Part shown: positions 20,584 to 29,126 of the stretch, one piece after another
Numbering within the stretch: the first letter of the stretch is position 1
Layout of the letters: each line of letters starts with the position of its first letter
Assembly: GCF_001642805.2 (NCBI RefSeq)
Contig: NZ_CP016948.1
Location: 2,294,001-2,358,000 of the forward strand
Reading direction: 5' to 3'
Source: Serratia surfactantfaciens
GTDB lineage: Bacteria > Pseudomonadota > Gammaproteobacteria > Enterobacterales > Enterobacteriaceae
DNA: 64,000 nucleotides
The notes under the pieces: generated by a model
Database searches by the model: none
Seen by the model: only the letters and a program-made list of their open reading frames with translations
What the model was told of the DNA's origin: nothing
Position numbers and translations under genes: made by a program

Positions 20584-21530
20584 CGTTTTACCCCGTTCAT
20601 TTTCGGATCGAGCGCGTCCCGCAGGCCATCGCCCAAAATATTGATCGCCACCACGGTGACGAAGATCGCCAGCCCCGGCGGCATCCACAGCCAGGGGCGG
20701 CGCTGAAAATCAATCAGGCTATTGGCAGCGTCCATCATGTTGCCCCACGACGGCGTCGGCGGCACCACACCCAGCCCGAGGTAGCTCAGCGCCGATTCGC
20801 TGAGGATGGCGTTGGCCACCGCCATGGTGGCCACCACCACCAGAATCGGCACGGTGTTGGGCAGCAGATGACCAAACAGCCGCCGCCGGGTGGAGAGCCC
20901 CAGCACTTCGGTGGCCAGCATGAAATCCCGTTCGCGCAGCGACAGGATCTGGCCGCGCACCAGCCGCGCCAATGACGGCCAACCCAGCAGGCTCAGCATG
21001 ATCATCACCATGTAGATGCGGTAGTCAGGCGAGACGTCGAGCTCGGTCAGCATCGCCCCCATGATGATCAGCAGCGGCAGGCCGGGGATGGTCATCAGCA
21101 GATCGGCGAAACGCATGATCAGCCGATCCGCCACGCCCCCCAGATAACCGGCGAGCGCTCCCAGCACATAGCCCAGCGTCACCGACAACAGCATCGACAC
21201 CAGGCCGATAGTCAGCGATATTCGCCCCGCCAGCAGCAGCCGGGTGCAGATATCGCGGCCGAGAAAGTCGGTGCCCAACCAGTGCGCACCGCTCGGTGCC
21301 TGGTTGATATTCAGCATATCGCCGGCGTCGTCGCGCCACGGCGACAGCGGCGGCCCAATCAGGCACAGCAACGCCAGCAGCACCAGCAACGCCAGCGAAA
21401 TCATCGCCGGCCGGTGGCGGCGCAGACGTCGCCAGGCCTGCGCGGCGGGCGGCGGCGACAGCTGAGCCAGCACCGGCAGCTGCGCCTGTCGCCAGCGGCG
21501 ACGGCGGCCGAAAAACAGCGTAACCAACAT
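20580..21530 (-). CDS. Dipeptide/oligopeptide ABC transporter permease, DppC type
   Basis: A 316-residue inner-membrane permease with an N-terminal first helix (MISLALLVLLALLCLIG) and five C-terminal helices. GTDFLGRDICTRLL is the family motif after the first helix. The EAA-loop is around ATEVLGLSTRRRLFGHLLPN. It forms the channel with the DppB-type subunit. Spacing to the preceding gene is 4 bases, with a GAGG site. Confidence 0.87.
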   Translation of the reverse strand: MLVTLFFGRRRRWRQAQLPVLAQLSPPPAAQAWRRLRRHRPAMISLALLVLLALLCLIGPPLSPWRDDAGDMLNINQAPSGAHWLGTDFLGRDICTRLLLAGRISLTIGLVSMLLSVTLGYVLGALAGYLGGVADRLIMRFADLLMTIPGLPLLIIMGAMLTELDVSPDYRIYMVMIMLSLLGWPSLARLVRGQILSLRERDFMLATEVLGLSTRRRLFGHLLPNTVPILVVVATMAVANAILSESALSYLGLGVVPPTPSWGNMMDAANSLIDFQRRPWLWMPPGLAIFVTVVAINILGDGLRDALDPKMNGVKR

Positions 21531-21534
21531 CGTA

Positions 21535-22491
21535 TTACCTCAAGCGAATGCGCGGATCGGCGTAGGCGTACAGAATGTCCGCCAGCAGGTTGCCGAGAAT
21601 GGTCAAGGCGGCCAGAAACAGCGTAAACCCCATCAATACCGGGTAGTCGCGCGCCGCCAGCGAATCGATATGAATATGCCCGGCCCCCGGCCAGTTGAAG
21701 ATTTTTTCGGTGATCAGCGCGCCGGAGAACAATCCCGGCAGCTCGAACCCCAGCAGGGTGATGATCGGCAACAGCGCATTGCGCAGCGCGTGTTTGAGGA
21801 TCACCGTTTTCTCCCTGAGCCCCTTGGCGCGCGCGGTGCGGATATAGTCCATGCGGATCACCTCCAGCATGCTGGCGCGGAAATAGCGCGTCAGGCTGCC
21901 GGCCTGCAGCATCACCAGCGCCAGCACCGGCAACAGCAGATGCGCCGCCACCTCCAGTGACCAGGCCAGCCCGCTCGCCTCACTGCCGGTGCGCAACATA
22001 CCGCCCGCCGGCAGCCAGTGCAGATCGACGGCGAACCATTTGATCAGCAACAGGCAAAGAAAAAAGGTCGGAAACGACATGGCGGCGAACACCGCTACGG
22101 TGATCAGATGATCGAACAGCGAATAGGGTTTCATCGCCGAGACCACCCCCACCGCCAGCGCGATGCCCCAATACAGCACCATCGCCACCGCCGCCAACAG
22201 GAACGAATTCCAGATGTATTGATTCAGCAGCGTACTGACCGGGATCTGGTACTGCAGCGAAAAGCCGAGGTCGCCCTGCAGTAATCGGCCAAGCCAGTGC
22301 AGGTAACGGCTGAACAGCGGCTGATCCAACCCGTACAGTGCCCGCAGCTCGGCGGCGCGTTGCGCGGTCAGGTTGATATTGCCATCGATAAAGTCGCCGG
22401 GCGCCAGGGCGAAGATGCAAAAAATCAGCAATGAAGCCAACAGCAGCATCGGGATCGTCTGCAACAGACGGCGCAGGATAAAGTTTCTCAT
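21535..22491 (-). CDS. Dipeptide/oligopeptide ABC transporter permease, DppB type
   Basis: A 318-residue permease with six membrane helices. The family N-terminus MRNFILRRLLQTIPMLLL fits the ATG at 22491, which has GGA 8 bases upstream. An ATG at 22503 would add four residues. LYGLDQPLFSRYLHWL and the EAA-loop YIRTARAKGLREKTVILKHA are typical. It is the first permease gene after the binding protein. Confidence 0.87.
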   Translation of the reverse strand: MRNFILRRLLQTIPMLLLASLLIFCIFALAPGDFIDGNINLTAQRAAELRALYGLDQPLFSRYLHWLGRLLQGDLGFSLQYQIPVSTLLNQYIWNSFLLAAVAMVLYWGIALAVGVVSAMKPYSLFDHLITVAVFAAMSFPTFFLCLLLIKWFAVDLHWLPAGGMLRTGSEASGLAWSLEVAAHLLLPVLALVMLQAGSLTRYFRASMLEVIRMDYIRTARAKGLREKTVILKHALRNALLPIITLLGFELPGLFSGALITEKIFNWPGAGHIHIDSLAARDYPVLMGFTLFLAALTILGNLLADILYAYADPRIRLR

Positions 22492-22539
22492 TGCGGTTTC
22501 CATCGCCGCCGCCCGAACTGGCGCAGCGGCTTCAGGGCG

Positions 22540-24228
22540 TTACGGCGCCGGTTTGACGTTCGGCAGGCTGCCGACCAAGCCGTTGTAGATATCCGGTTTA
22601 AAGCCGGTGACGCGCGCGCTGCTGGCGCTCAAGATTTCGCGATTGCCCAGCAAGATCACCGGCGGATCGTCCGCCAACACCTGATACAGCTGATGGTACA
22701 GCGGTTTGCGCTGCGCGATGTCCAGCGTGGCGTTGGCCCTGGCGATCAGTGCATCCACCTGCGGGTTGTGATACCCGGTCTGGCTCTCGCGGCTGATGAA
22801 ATCGCGCACGCCGTCGTGCGGATCGTTCAACGTACTGGTGCTGAGGGACGCCAGGTCATAATTGCCCGCCTTGCGCTGCGCCAGCAGCGCGTTGAAATCC
22901 AATACCTGCGGTTTCAGCACCACGCCGAGCCGGCGGTAGTTGTCCTTGGCGATCGGCACCAACGCATCGTTGATCAGTTTTTTGGTCACCAACAGCGTCA
23001 GCTCCAGCTTTTTACCGTCTTTTTGCCGAATGCCATCCGCCCCCACTCGCCAACCGGCCTCGTCCAACAGCTTACCGGCCTTATCGAGATCGTAAGCGTA
23101 GGGATTGATGCCGTTCGCGTCATAGGCCCAGGAGATCGGCGAGATTGGCTGGTTGGCGACCTTGCCGTACCCCTGGTATACCACGGCGATCAGCCTCTGC
23201 CGATCCAGACCGTAGATCAGCGCCTGGCGCACCCGTTTGTCCTGCAGCGCCGGGCGCCGGAGGTTGAAGTCGACGCGGCTGTAATCGCTCGAACTGTAGA
23301 GGTTGATATTGGCGAAGCCGAGCAGCTTCAGCTGTTCGATATCGTCAGGCTTGGCGGTAAAGGCGTCGTAGTCGGTCTCGCCGGTCTGGAACAGCTGGAA
23401 GTTGGTAGCCGGGTTGGTCACGCGATAGATAAAGCGCGCCATCGGCGGCGGGCCAAGGTAGAAGTTCGGGTTGGCGTGGAAGCGAATCTCTTGCCCCGGC
23501 ACATACCTGTCGTAAATGTAGGGGCCGTTGCCGAGCGGCTTGCCGTTGAAGGCGCGCACGCCGTCGAGCTTGCCGCGCTGATAGTCTTTGCCGTAGTAAG
23601 CACGAGACAGCACCGGCCCGCCGATCAATTGTAAGGTGGTCGCGCCCGGTTGCGTGGTGACGATCTGAATGGTGCGATCGTCGATCACCTTCAGCCCGCT
23701 AATGCTGGCCGCGGTGCCGTTTTTATAGTCGGCACCGCCCTGAATGTGAGCCGGCGTGATATCGGTATCGCCGTCATAGGCCGGGTCGTGCAGCAGCGTC
23801 AGGGTAAAGGCGATATCGTCGGCCTTCAACGGCGAACCGTCGCTGTAGACCAGGTTCGGCCGCAGCTTGATGGTGTAGGTCAAATTATCGGGGCTGACCT
23901 GCCAGGACTCAGCCAGGCGTCCTTCCGGCTTGCCCTGGCTGTCCAGGCCGATCAGGCGGCTGAAGATCACGTCGGTCACGTTTTCGTCCCAGCCGTTGGT
24001 GAACAGATACGGGTTGAAAATCCCCTGCGGCTCCGAGATGCCCGCCACAACGGTGTCTTTGCGCAGTTTGGCGGCGGCCGGCACCCGAGCGGCGTCGCTG
24101 GCCGGCGTGATGCCTTCGGCCAGCGTTTCCGCCTGAACGCCGGCGCTCAGCCCCAGCGCGCAGACCAACGCCAGCGGCGTCAGCCGATAACGCAACAGTT
24201 TGTTTAGTTTATTTTTTATTCCACTCAC
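22540..24228 (-). CDS. Peptide-type ABC transporter substrate-binding protein (SBP family 5)
   Basis: About 562 residues, exported to the periplasm. The GTG at 24228 has GAGGGG 6 bases upstream and gives a compact signal peptide (SGIKNKLNKLLRYR, then LTPLALVCALGLSAG, cleavage after VQA). A 13-residue longer form from ATG 24267 lacks a site. LRPNLVYSDGSPLKADDIAFTL and RQALIYGLDRQRLIA are SBP-family-5 hallmarks. The cargo (peptide, opine, nickel complex or glutathione-like) cannot be told. It heads a five-gene importer operon. Confidence 0.85.
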   Translation of the reverse strand: MSGIKNKLNKLLRYRLTPLALVCALGLSAGVQAETLAEGITPASDAARVPAAAKLRKDTVVAGISEPQGIFNPYLFTNGWDENVTDVIFSRLIGLDSQGKPEGRLAESWQVSPDNLTYTIKLRPNLVYSDGSPLKADDIAFTLTLLHDPAYDGDTDITPAHIQGGADYKNGTAASISGLKVIDDRTIQIVTTQPGATTLQLIGGPVLSRAYYGKDYQRGKLDGVRAFNGKPLGNGPYIYDRYVPGQEIRFHANPNFYLGPPPMARFIYRVTNPATNFQLFQTGETDYDAFTAKPDDIEQLKLLGFANINLYSSSDYSRVDFNLRRPALQDKRVRQALIYGLDRQRLIAVVYQGYGKVANQPISPISWAYDANGINPYAYDLDKAGKLLDEAGWRVGADGIRQKDGKKLELTLLVTKKLINDALVPIAKDNYRRLGVVLKPQVLDFNALLAQRKAGNYDLASLSTSTLNDPHDGVRDFISRESQTGYHNPQVDALIARANATLDIAQRKPLYHQLYQVLADDPPVILLGNREILSASSARVTGFKPDIYNGLVGSLPNVKPAP

Positions 24229-24382
24229 CCACTGCCCCTCGTCTTCCCGTTGATAAAAATGTGACAAAATTTATCGCAGAGTAATGGGCGGCTGGAGGGC
24301 TGTCTAACAACGAAACCGGCATTCCATTGCCGAAAAAAGCATTATGAATTTTTCTGGGGCGAACCGTCGTGCCAAACGCGGT

Positions 24383-25801
24383 TCAACCGGTCGCCGCCAG
24401 CCCCCGGATAAGTTTGGCTAAGGTTTTTATCGCCTCTTCAAACCGGTCGTTCCATTCAAACGAGGCGTTGAGACGGAAGCAGTGATTGAAATGGTCTCCG
24501 GTGGTGAACATGCGCCCCGGCGCGATGCTGATACCCCGAGAAAGAGCGCGCCGGTACAGTTCCATCGACGACAGCGCCGGATCCAGCTCCAGCCACAGAA
24601 AATAACCGCCGTCAGGCTGGCTGACTTTCACCGTCGGCGGAAAATGGTGGGCGATCGCCTGACGCATGGCGCTTTGGCGCTGAGCCAGCAGGCGACGCAA
24701 CCGCCGCAGGTGGGTATCGTAGCCGCCGTGCAACAGATAATCCGCCAGCGCCATCTGGGTCGGCACGCTAGTGGAAACGGTGCTCATCAGTTGCAAACGC
24801 TGGATCTGTTGCGCGTAACGCCCCGCCGCCACCCAGCCAACGCGAAAGCCTGGCGCCAAACATTTGGAAAACGACGAACAGTGCAGAATCTGGCCACCGC
24901 TGTCGAGCGCCTTGGCCGGCAGCGGCCGTTCGGCGCTGAAATAGAGTTCCCCGTAGACATCGTCTTCGATCAGCGAGATCTGCCGCTCGCGCAGCAGCGC
25001 CACCAGACGCTGTTTGTTGGCCTCCGGCAAGGTGGCGCCCTGCGGGTTTTGGAAATGGGTCATCAGCCAGCAGGCCTTGATCGGATACTGTTCCACCGCC
25101 TGCTGCAACGCATCCAGATCGATGCCGTCCTGCGGATGGGTAGCGATCGCCACCGCCTTCAGTCGCAACCGCTCCAGCGCCTGCAGCGCGCCGTAAAACG
25201 CCGGCGACTCGATCGCCACATAGTCACCCGGCTGGGTCACCGCCTGCAGACTGAGACTGAGCGACTCCATCGCCCCGGCGGTGATGACGATCTCGTCCGG
25301 TGCCACCTGCATGCCGCTCAGCGCATAACGCTGGGCGATATGCCGCCGCAGCGCGTCGTTGCCCGGCGGCAGGTTGGCCAGCGAGCTGTGCGGCGTGAAC
25401 TTGCGCGCCACGCTGCTCAGCGCCCGCGCCAGCTTCGGCTGCGCGAACAGCGTGGCGTCGGGAAACGCCGAACCGAAAGGCACGATGTCCGGGTCCTTGC
25501 AGGCCTGCAGCACGTCGAAGATAAAGGCGTTGATGTCCACCTGCTCGCTCAGCACCAGCTTCTCGCCGCGCGAAGGCTGCGGCAACGGCTGCGGGCGCGC
25601 CGCCACATAATAGCCCGACTGCGGCCGGGCGACGATCCATCCCTGGCTCTCCAACAGCTGGTAAGACTGCACCACCGTCATCAGGCTCAGCCCGGCGCGT
25701 TTGCCGCTTTCGCGCAGCGAAGGCAGCTTGTCGCCCGCCCGCCACACCCGGTTCTGGATCTGTTCTCTAATCTGCTGCGCAAGCTGTTCGTATCGGGTCA
25801 T
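24383..25801 (-). CDS. MocR-type GntR/aminotransferase regulator
   Basis: A 472-residue transcription factor. The N-terminal GntR winged helix (about 1-70) includes GDKLPSLRESGKRAGLSLMTVVQSYQLLESQGWIVARPQSGYYV. The C-terminal fold-type-I aminotransferase domain has FQNPQGATLP, LIEDDVYGEL and the PLP lysine in CSSFSKCLAPGFRVGW. Members bind PLP or PLP-amino acid adducts and control neighbouring or vitamin B6 and amino acid genes. It is divergent from cioA (144 bases apart) and upstream of the ABC importer on the same strand, so either could be a target. Confidence 0.88.
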   Translation of the reverse strand: MTRYEQLAQQIREQIQNRVWRAGDKLPSLRESGKRAGLSLMTVVQSYQLLESQGWIVARPQSGYYVAARPQPLPQPSRGEKLVLSEQVDINAFIFDVLQACKDPDIVPFGSAFPDATLFAQPKLARALSSVARKFTPHSSLANLPPGNDALRRHIAQRYALSGMQVAPDEIVITAGAMESLSLSLQAVTQPGDYVAIESPAFYGALQALERLRLKAVAIATHPQDGIDLDALQQAVEQYPIKACWLMTHFQNPQGATLPEANKQRLVALLRERQISLIEDDVYGELYFSAERPLPAKALDSGGQILHCSSFSKCLAPGFRVGWVAAGRYAQQIQRLQLMSTVSTSVPTQMALADYLLHGGYDTHLRRLRRLLAQRQSAMRQAIAHHFPPTVKVSQPDGGYFLWLELDPALSSMELYRRALSRGISIAPGRMFTTGDHFNHCFRLNASFEWNDRFEEAIKTLAKLIRGLAATG

Positions 25802-25808
25802 AGCTCTT

Positions 25809-25856
25809 AACTGTTATATGAAAAAGTAAAATAACTGTCACTATTATAGTCACTGT
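25809..25856. promoter_or_regulatory. Direct repeats in the MocR-cioA intergenic region
   Basis: AACTGT occurs at 25809 and 25833 and CACTGT at 25851, all in the same orientation, within the 144 bases between the MocR gene and cioA. MocR regulators typically bind direct repeats next to their own gene. Binding is a guess. Confidence 0.3.
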
Positions 25857-25945
25857 ACTTCGTGATTAACTTCACGCCAAGCTTTTCACATAAAAATGAC
25901 AGCTATACTCAAGAGGTTAATTTATGTTCAACCCTAGGAGGCGCC

Positions 25946-27346
25946 ATGCTGGGTCTTGATGCACTGGAACTCGCCAGAATACAGTTCGCCTTCACCGTGT
26001 CTTTCCATATCATCTTCCCCGCCATCACCATCGGTTTAGCCAGCTATCTGGCGGTGCTGGAGGGATTATGGTTGAAAACGCACAATGAAGCCTATCGTGA
26101 GCTTTACCATTTCTGGTCAAAGATTTTCGCCGTTAACTTCGGCATGGGCGTGGTTTCCGGGTTGGTGATGGCCTACCAGTTCGGCACCAACTGGAGCTTC
26201 TTCTCCGAGTTCGCCGGCAGCATTACCGGGCCGCTGCTGACCTACGAAGTACTGACCGCCTTCTTCCTCGAAGCCGGTTTCCTCGGTGTGATGCTGTTCG
26301 GCTGGAACCGCGTCGGCCCAGGGCTGCACTTCTTCGCTACCTGTATGGTGGCACTCGGCACGCTGATCTCCACCTTCTGGATCCTGGCCTCTAACAGCTG
26401 GATGCAAACCCCGCAGGGACACGAAATTATCAACGGCCAGGTGGTGCCGGTCGACTGGCTGAAGGTGATCTTCAACCCGTCCTTCCCGTATCGCCTGCTG
26501 CACATGTCCACCGCCGCCTTCCTCTCCTCGGCGTTCTTCGTCGGCGCTTCCGCCGCCTGGCACCTGCTGCGCGGCCGCGATACGCCGGCGATGCGCAAGA
26601 TGCTGTCGATGGCGATGTGGATGGCGCTGATCGTCGCGCCGGTGCAGGCGCTGATCGGCGATGCGCACGGCCTGAATACGCTGAAACACCAGCCGGCGAA
26701 GATCGCCGCCATCGAAGGCCACTGGGAAAACCCGCCGGGCGAAGCTACGCCGCTGATCCTGGTCGGTTGGCCGGACATGCAGCGTGAAGAGACTCGCTTC
26801 AAGCTGGAGGTGCCTTATCTCGGCAGCCTGATCCTGACGCACAGCCTGACCGAGCAAGTGCCGGCGCTCAAATCCTTCCCGCCGGAAGATCGCCCCAACT
26901 CCACCGTGGTGTTCTGGTCGTTCCGCATCATGGTCGGGCTGGGCATGCTGATGATTCTGGCCGGGGTGTGGAGCCTGTGGCTGCGCTGGCGCGGCGGGCT
27001 GTATCAGTCGCGTCCGTTCCTGTACTTCATTCTGTGGATGGGCCCGTCCGGGCTGCTGGCGCTGCTCGCGGGTTGGTTCACCACCGAGATCGGCCGCCAG
27101 CCCTGGGTGGTATATGGCCTGCTGCGCACCAAGGATGCGGTCTCCGCGCACGGCGATCTGCACATGAGCATCAGCCTGCTGGCGTTCATCATCGTCTATT
27201 GCTCGGTGTTCGGCGTGGGTTATTCCTACATGATGCGCCTGATCCGCAAAGGGCCACAGCCGCATGAGCACCAAGAAGACAATACCGAGGGCCGCCCGGC
27301 GCGTCCGCTGTCCGCGGTCAACGACACTCTGGATGACAGGAGCTGA
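25946..27346 (+). CDS. cioA: Cytochrome bd-type ubiquinol oxidase subunit I (CioA-like)
   Basis: A 466-residue integral membrane quinol oxidase subunit that takes electrons from ubiquinol to O2. LARIQFAFTVSFHIIFP carries the N-terminal heme ligand His21. TGEIGRQPW-type sequence (TTEIGRQPWVVYGLLRT) marks the quinol-binding Q-loop end, and NWSFFSEFAGSITGPLLTYEV the conserved core. It is shorter than E. coli CydA (522), as for the short-Q-loop cyanide-insensitive CIO subgroup. The start at 25946 has a perfect AGGAGG; an earlier in-frame ATG does not. Confidence 0.88.
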   Translation: MLGLDALELARIQFAFTVSFHIIFPAITIGLASYLAVLEGLWLKTHNEAYRELYHFWSKIFAVNFGMGVVSGLVMAYQFGTNWSFFSEFAGSITGPLLTYEVLTAFFLEAGFLGVMLFGWNRVGPGLHFFATCMVALGTLISTFWILASNSWMQTPQGHEIINGQVVPVDWLKVIFNPSFPYRLLHMSTAAFLSSAFFVGASAAWHLLRGRDTPAMRKMLSMAMWMALIVAPVQALIGDAHGLNTLKHQPAKIAAIEGHWENPPGEATPLILVGWPDMQREETRFKLEVPYLGSLILTHSLTEQVPALKSFPPEDRPNSTVVFWSFRIMVGLGMLMILAGVWSLWLRWRGGLYQSRPFLYFILWMGPSGLLALLAGWFTTEIGRQPWVVYGLLRTKDAVSAHGDLHMSISLLAFIIVYCSVFGVGYSYMMRLIRKGPQPHEHQEDNTEGRPARPLSAVNDTLDDRS

Positions 27347-27348
27347 AC

Positions 27349-28356
27349 ATGGGCATCGATCTTCCGCTGATTTGGTTTGTGATCATCGTGTTCAGCACCA
27401 TGATGTACGTGGTGATGGACGGTTTCGATTTGGGCATCGGCATCCTGTTTCCGTGGGTGAAAGCGAGCGACGACCGCGATCTGATGATGAACACCGTCGC
27501 CCCGGTGTGGGACGGCAATGAGACCTGGCTGGTGCTGGGCGGCGCGGCGCTGTTCGGCGCCTTCCCGCTGGCCTACTCGGTGATCCTCGATGCGCTGGCG
27601 ATCCCGCTGACGCTGATGCTGATCGGGCTGATTTTCCGCGGCGTGGCCTTCGAGTTTCGCTTCAAGGCAACACCGGAAAAGCGCCATATCTGGGACAAGG
27701 CGTTCATCTGGGGCTCACTGTTCGCCACCTTCAGCCAGGGGGTGGTGGTGGGCGCCGTGATCAACGGCTTCCCGGTCGAGGGCCGCACCTATGCCGGCGG
27801 CGCGCTGGACTGGCTGACGCCGTTCGCACTGTTCTGCGGGCTGGGGCTGGTGGTGACCTACGCCCTGCTCGGTTGCACCTGGCTGGTGATGAAAACCGCC
27901 GGTGATCTGCAGGCGCGCATGTATCACCTGGCGACGCCGCTGTTGGCGATCCTGTTGCTGGTGCTGGCTGCGGTCAGTATCTGGACGCCGATCGCCCATC
28001 CGGAAATCGCCGCCCGCTGGTTTACCTTGCCGAACCTGTTCTGGCTGCTGCCGGTGCCGGTGCTGGTGCTGCTCAGCGCCTGGGGAATTCAACGCGGGGT
28101 GAAACGCGGCGCGCACTACTCGCCGTTCATGCTGACGCTGCTGCTGGTGTTCCTCGGCCTGAGCGGGCTCGGCATCAGCATCTGGCCGCACCTGATCCCG
28201 CCGGCCATCAGCCTGTGGGACGCCGCCGCACCGCCGCAGAGCCTTGGGTTTATGCTGGTAGGCGCGCTGTTTATCATCCCGATCATTCTGGTCTACACCT
28301 TCTGGAGCTACTACGTGTTCCGCGGCAAGATCAGCCATGAACACGGCTATCACTGA
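27349..28356 (+). CDS. cioB: Cytochrome bd-type ubiquinol oxidase subunit II (CioB-like)
   Basis: A 335-residue subunit with eight or nine hydrophobic helices. MYVVMDGFDLGIGILFPW near the N-terminus, VWDGNETWLVLGGAALFGAFP and FRGVAFEFRFK are CydB-family hallmarks. It starts 2 bases after cioA with an AGGAGCTG site. It supports heme binding and assembly of subunit I. Confidence 0.9.
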   Translation: MGIDLPLIWFVIIVFSTMMYVVMDGFDLGIGILFPWVKASDDRDLMMNTVAPVWDGNETWLVLGGAALFGAFPLAYSVILDALAIPLTLMLIGLIFRGVAFEFRFKATPEKRHIWDKAFIWGSLFATFSQGVVVGAVINGFPVEGRTYAGGALDWLTPFALFCGLGLVVTYALLGCTWLVMKTAGDLQARMYHLATPLLAILLLVLAAVSIWTPIAHPEIAARWFTLPNLFWLLPVPVLVLLSAWGIQRGVKRGAHYSPFMLTLLLVFLGLSGLGISIWPHLIPPAISLWDAAAPPQSLGFMLVGALFIIPIILVYTFWSYYVFRGKISHEHGYH

Positions 28357-28370
28357 GGAGGGAGGACGCT

Positions 28371-28523
28371 ATGCAAGATAAAACGGCCGCAGCCGCCCCG
28401 GCGCCCTGGTGGAAACGCATCGGTTGGCTGGTGATCATCTGGAGCGCCAGCGTGCTGGGGCTGTTCGTGGTCGCCTCACTGTTCCGCTTGCTGATGACCG
28501 CGGCGGGCATGAAGTCGCATTAA
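28371..28523 (+). CDS. DUF2474 small subunit linked to cytochrome bd oxidase
   Basis: A 50-codon gene 14 bases after cioB with a GGAGGGAGGA site. The product has a short Ala/Pro-rich N-terminus, APWWKRIGWLVIIW and one membrane helix, ending in AAGMKSH. This matches DUF2474, a family found after CIO-type cydAB genes. It is probably a CydX/CbdX-like accessory subunit. Confidence 0.8.
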   Translation: MQDKTAAAAPAPWWKRIGWLVIIWSASVLGLFVVASLFRLLMTAAGMKSH

Positions 28524-28532
28524 CGCGGCGCC

Positions 28533-28799
28533 TTATCTGGCCGCGCTGTTGGGAAAGTAGAAAGAGACCACCAGCGTGACCAGCGGCAAGGCGCCAATCT
28601 TCACCAGCTCGAACACCTGATTCAGCGCTTCATTTTTGTCCCAATACGCGTGGGCGGCGAATACGCCCACGCTGACCGCAAATATCCCACACAGCACCTG
28701 ACGCGCCAGGCGCAGCCGCTCCATTTCGTCGAAGACCAGCGAAGGATCCAAATACAACCTTTCAGCATCGAGCTGCGGGCGCTCATTTTGCGGCTTCAT
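28533..28799 (-). CDS. Hypothetical two-span membrane protein
   Basis: An 88-residue protein with a polar N-terminus (KPQNERPQLDAERLYLD) and two hydrophobic segments (about 34-52 and 65-83). The family is not recognised. Its ATG overlaps the stop of the ribbon-helix-helix gene upstream (ATGA), so the two are translationally coupled. Confidence 0.7.
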   Translation of the reverse strand: MKPQNERPQLDAERLYLDPSLVFDEMERLRLARQVLCGIFAVSVGVFAAHAYWDKNEALNQVFELVKIGALPLVTLVVSFYFPNSAAR

Positions 28800-29020
28800 G
28801 GAAAAATCCCCACCACCACGGCGACGGCCTCCAGCCCCTCGTCGCTTTCACGCACGATACCGAGGCGGGAACCATCCTGTTTCATCCACTCACGGTCGGC
28901 AATCGTCATTAAAGCAAACGCCAGCCGTATGACGTCAGTTTTGGCCATCCCGTGACGCCGGGCGATATCGTTCAAACTGTCGTCGATTTCATTGGATAAC
29001 CGAATAGGTAAACTCCGCAT
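28796..29020 (-). CDS. Ribbon-helix-helix-like small protein
   Basis: A 74-residue protein. RSLPIRLSNEIDDSLNDIARRHGMAKTDVIRLAFALM is a ribbon-helix-helix (Arc/CopG-type) pattern: a short strand, then two helices with an Ile/Leu core. The C-terminus (LEAVAVVVGIFP) is hydrophobic. AGGAGG precedes the ATG. It is probably DNA-binding and may autoregulate the pair with the coupled membrane protein gene. Confidence 0.7.
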   Translation of the reverse strand: MRSLPIRLSNEIDDSLNDIARRHGMAKTDVIRLAFALMTIADREWMKQDGSRLGIVRESDEGLEAVAVVVGIFP

Positions 29021-29126
29021 ACCCCACCTCCTGTGGCCGTTGATTCACAGGGAGAAAGTCTACTGGAAGGGCAAATATCGTTCAATTAGTGAACTGCGTA
29101 ACGTCTCGCATAACCCGCATGCAACG

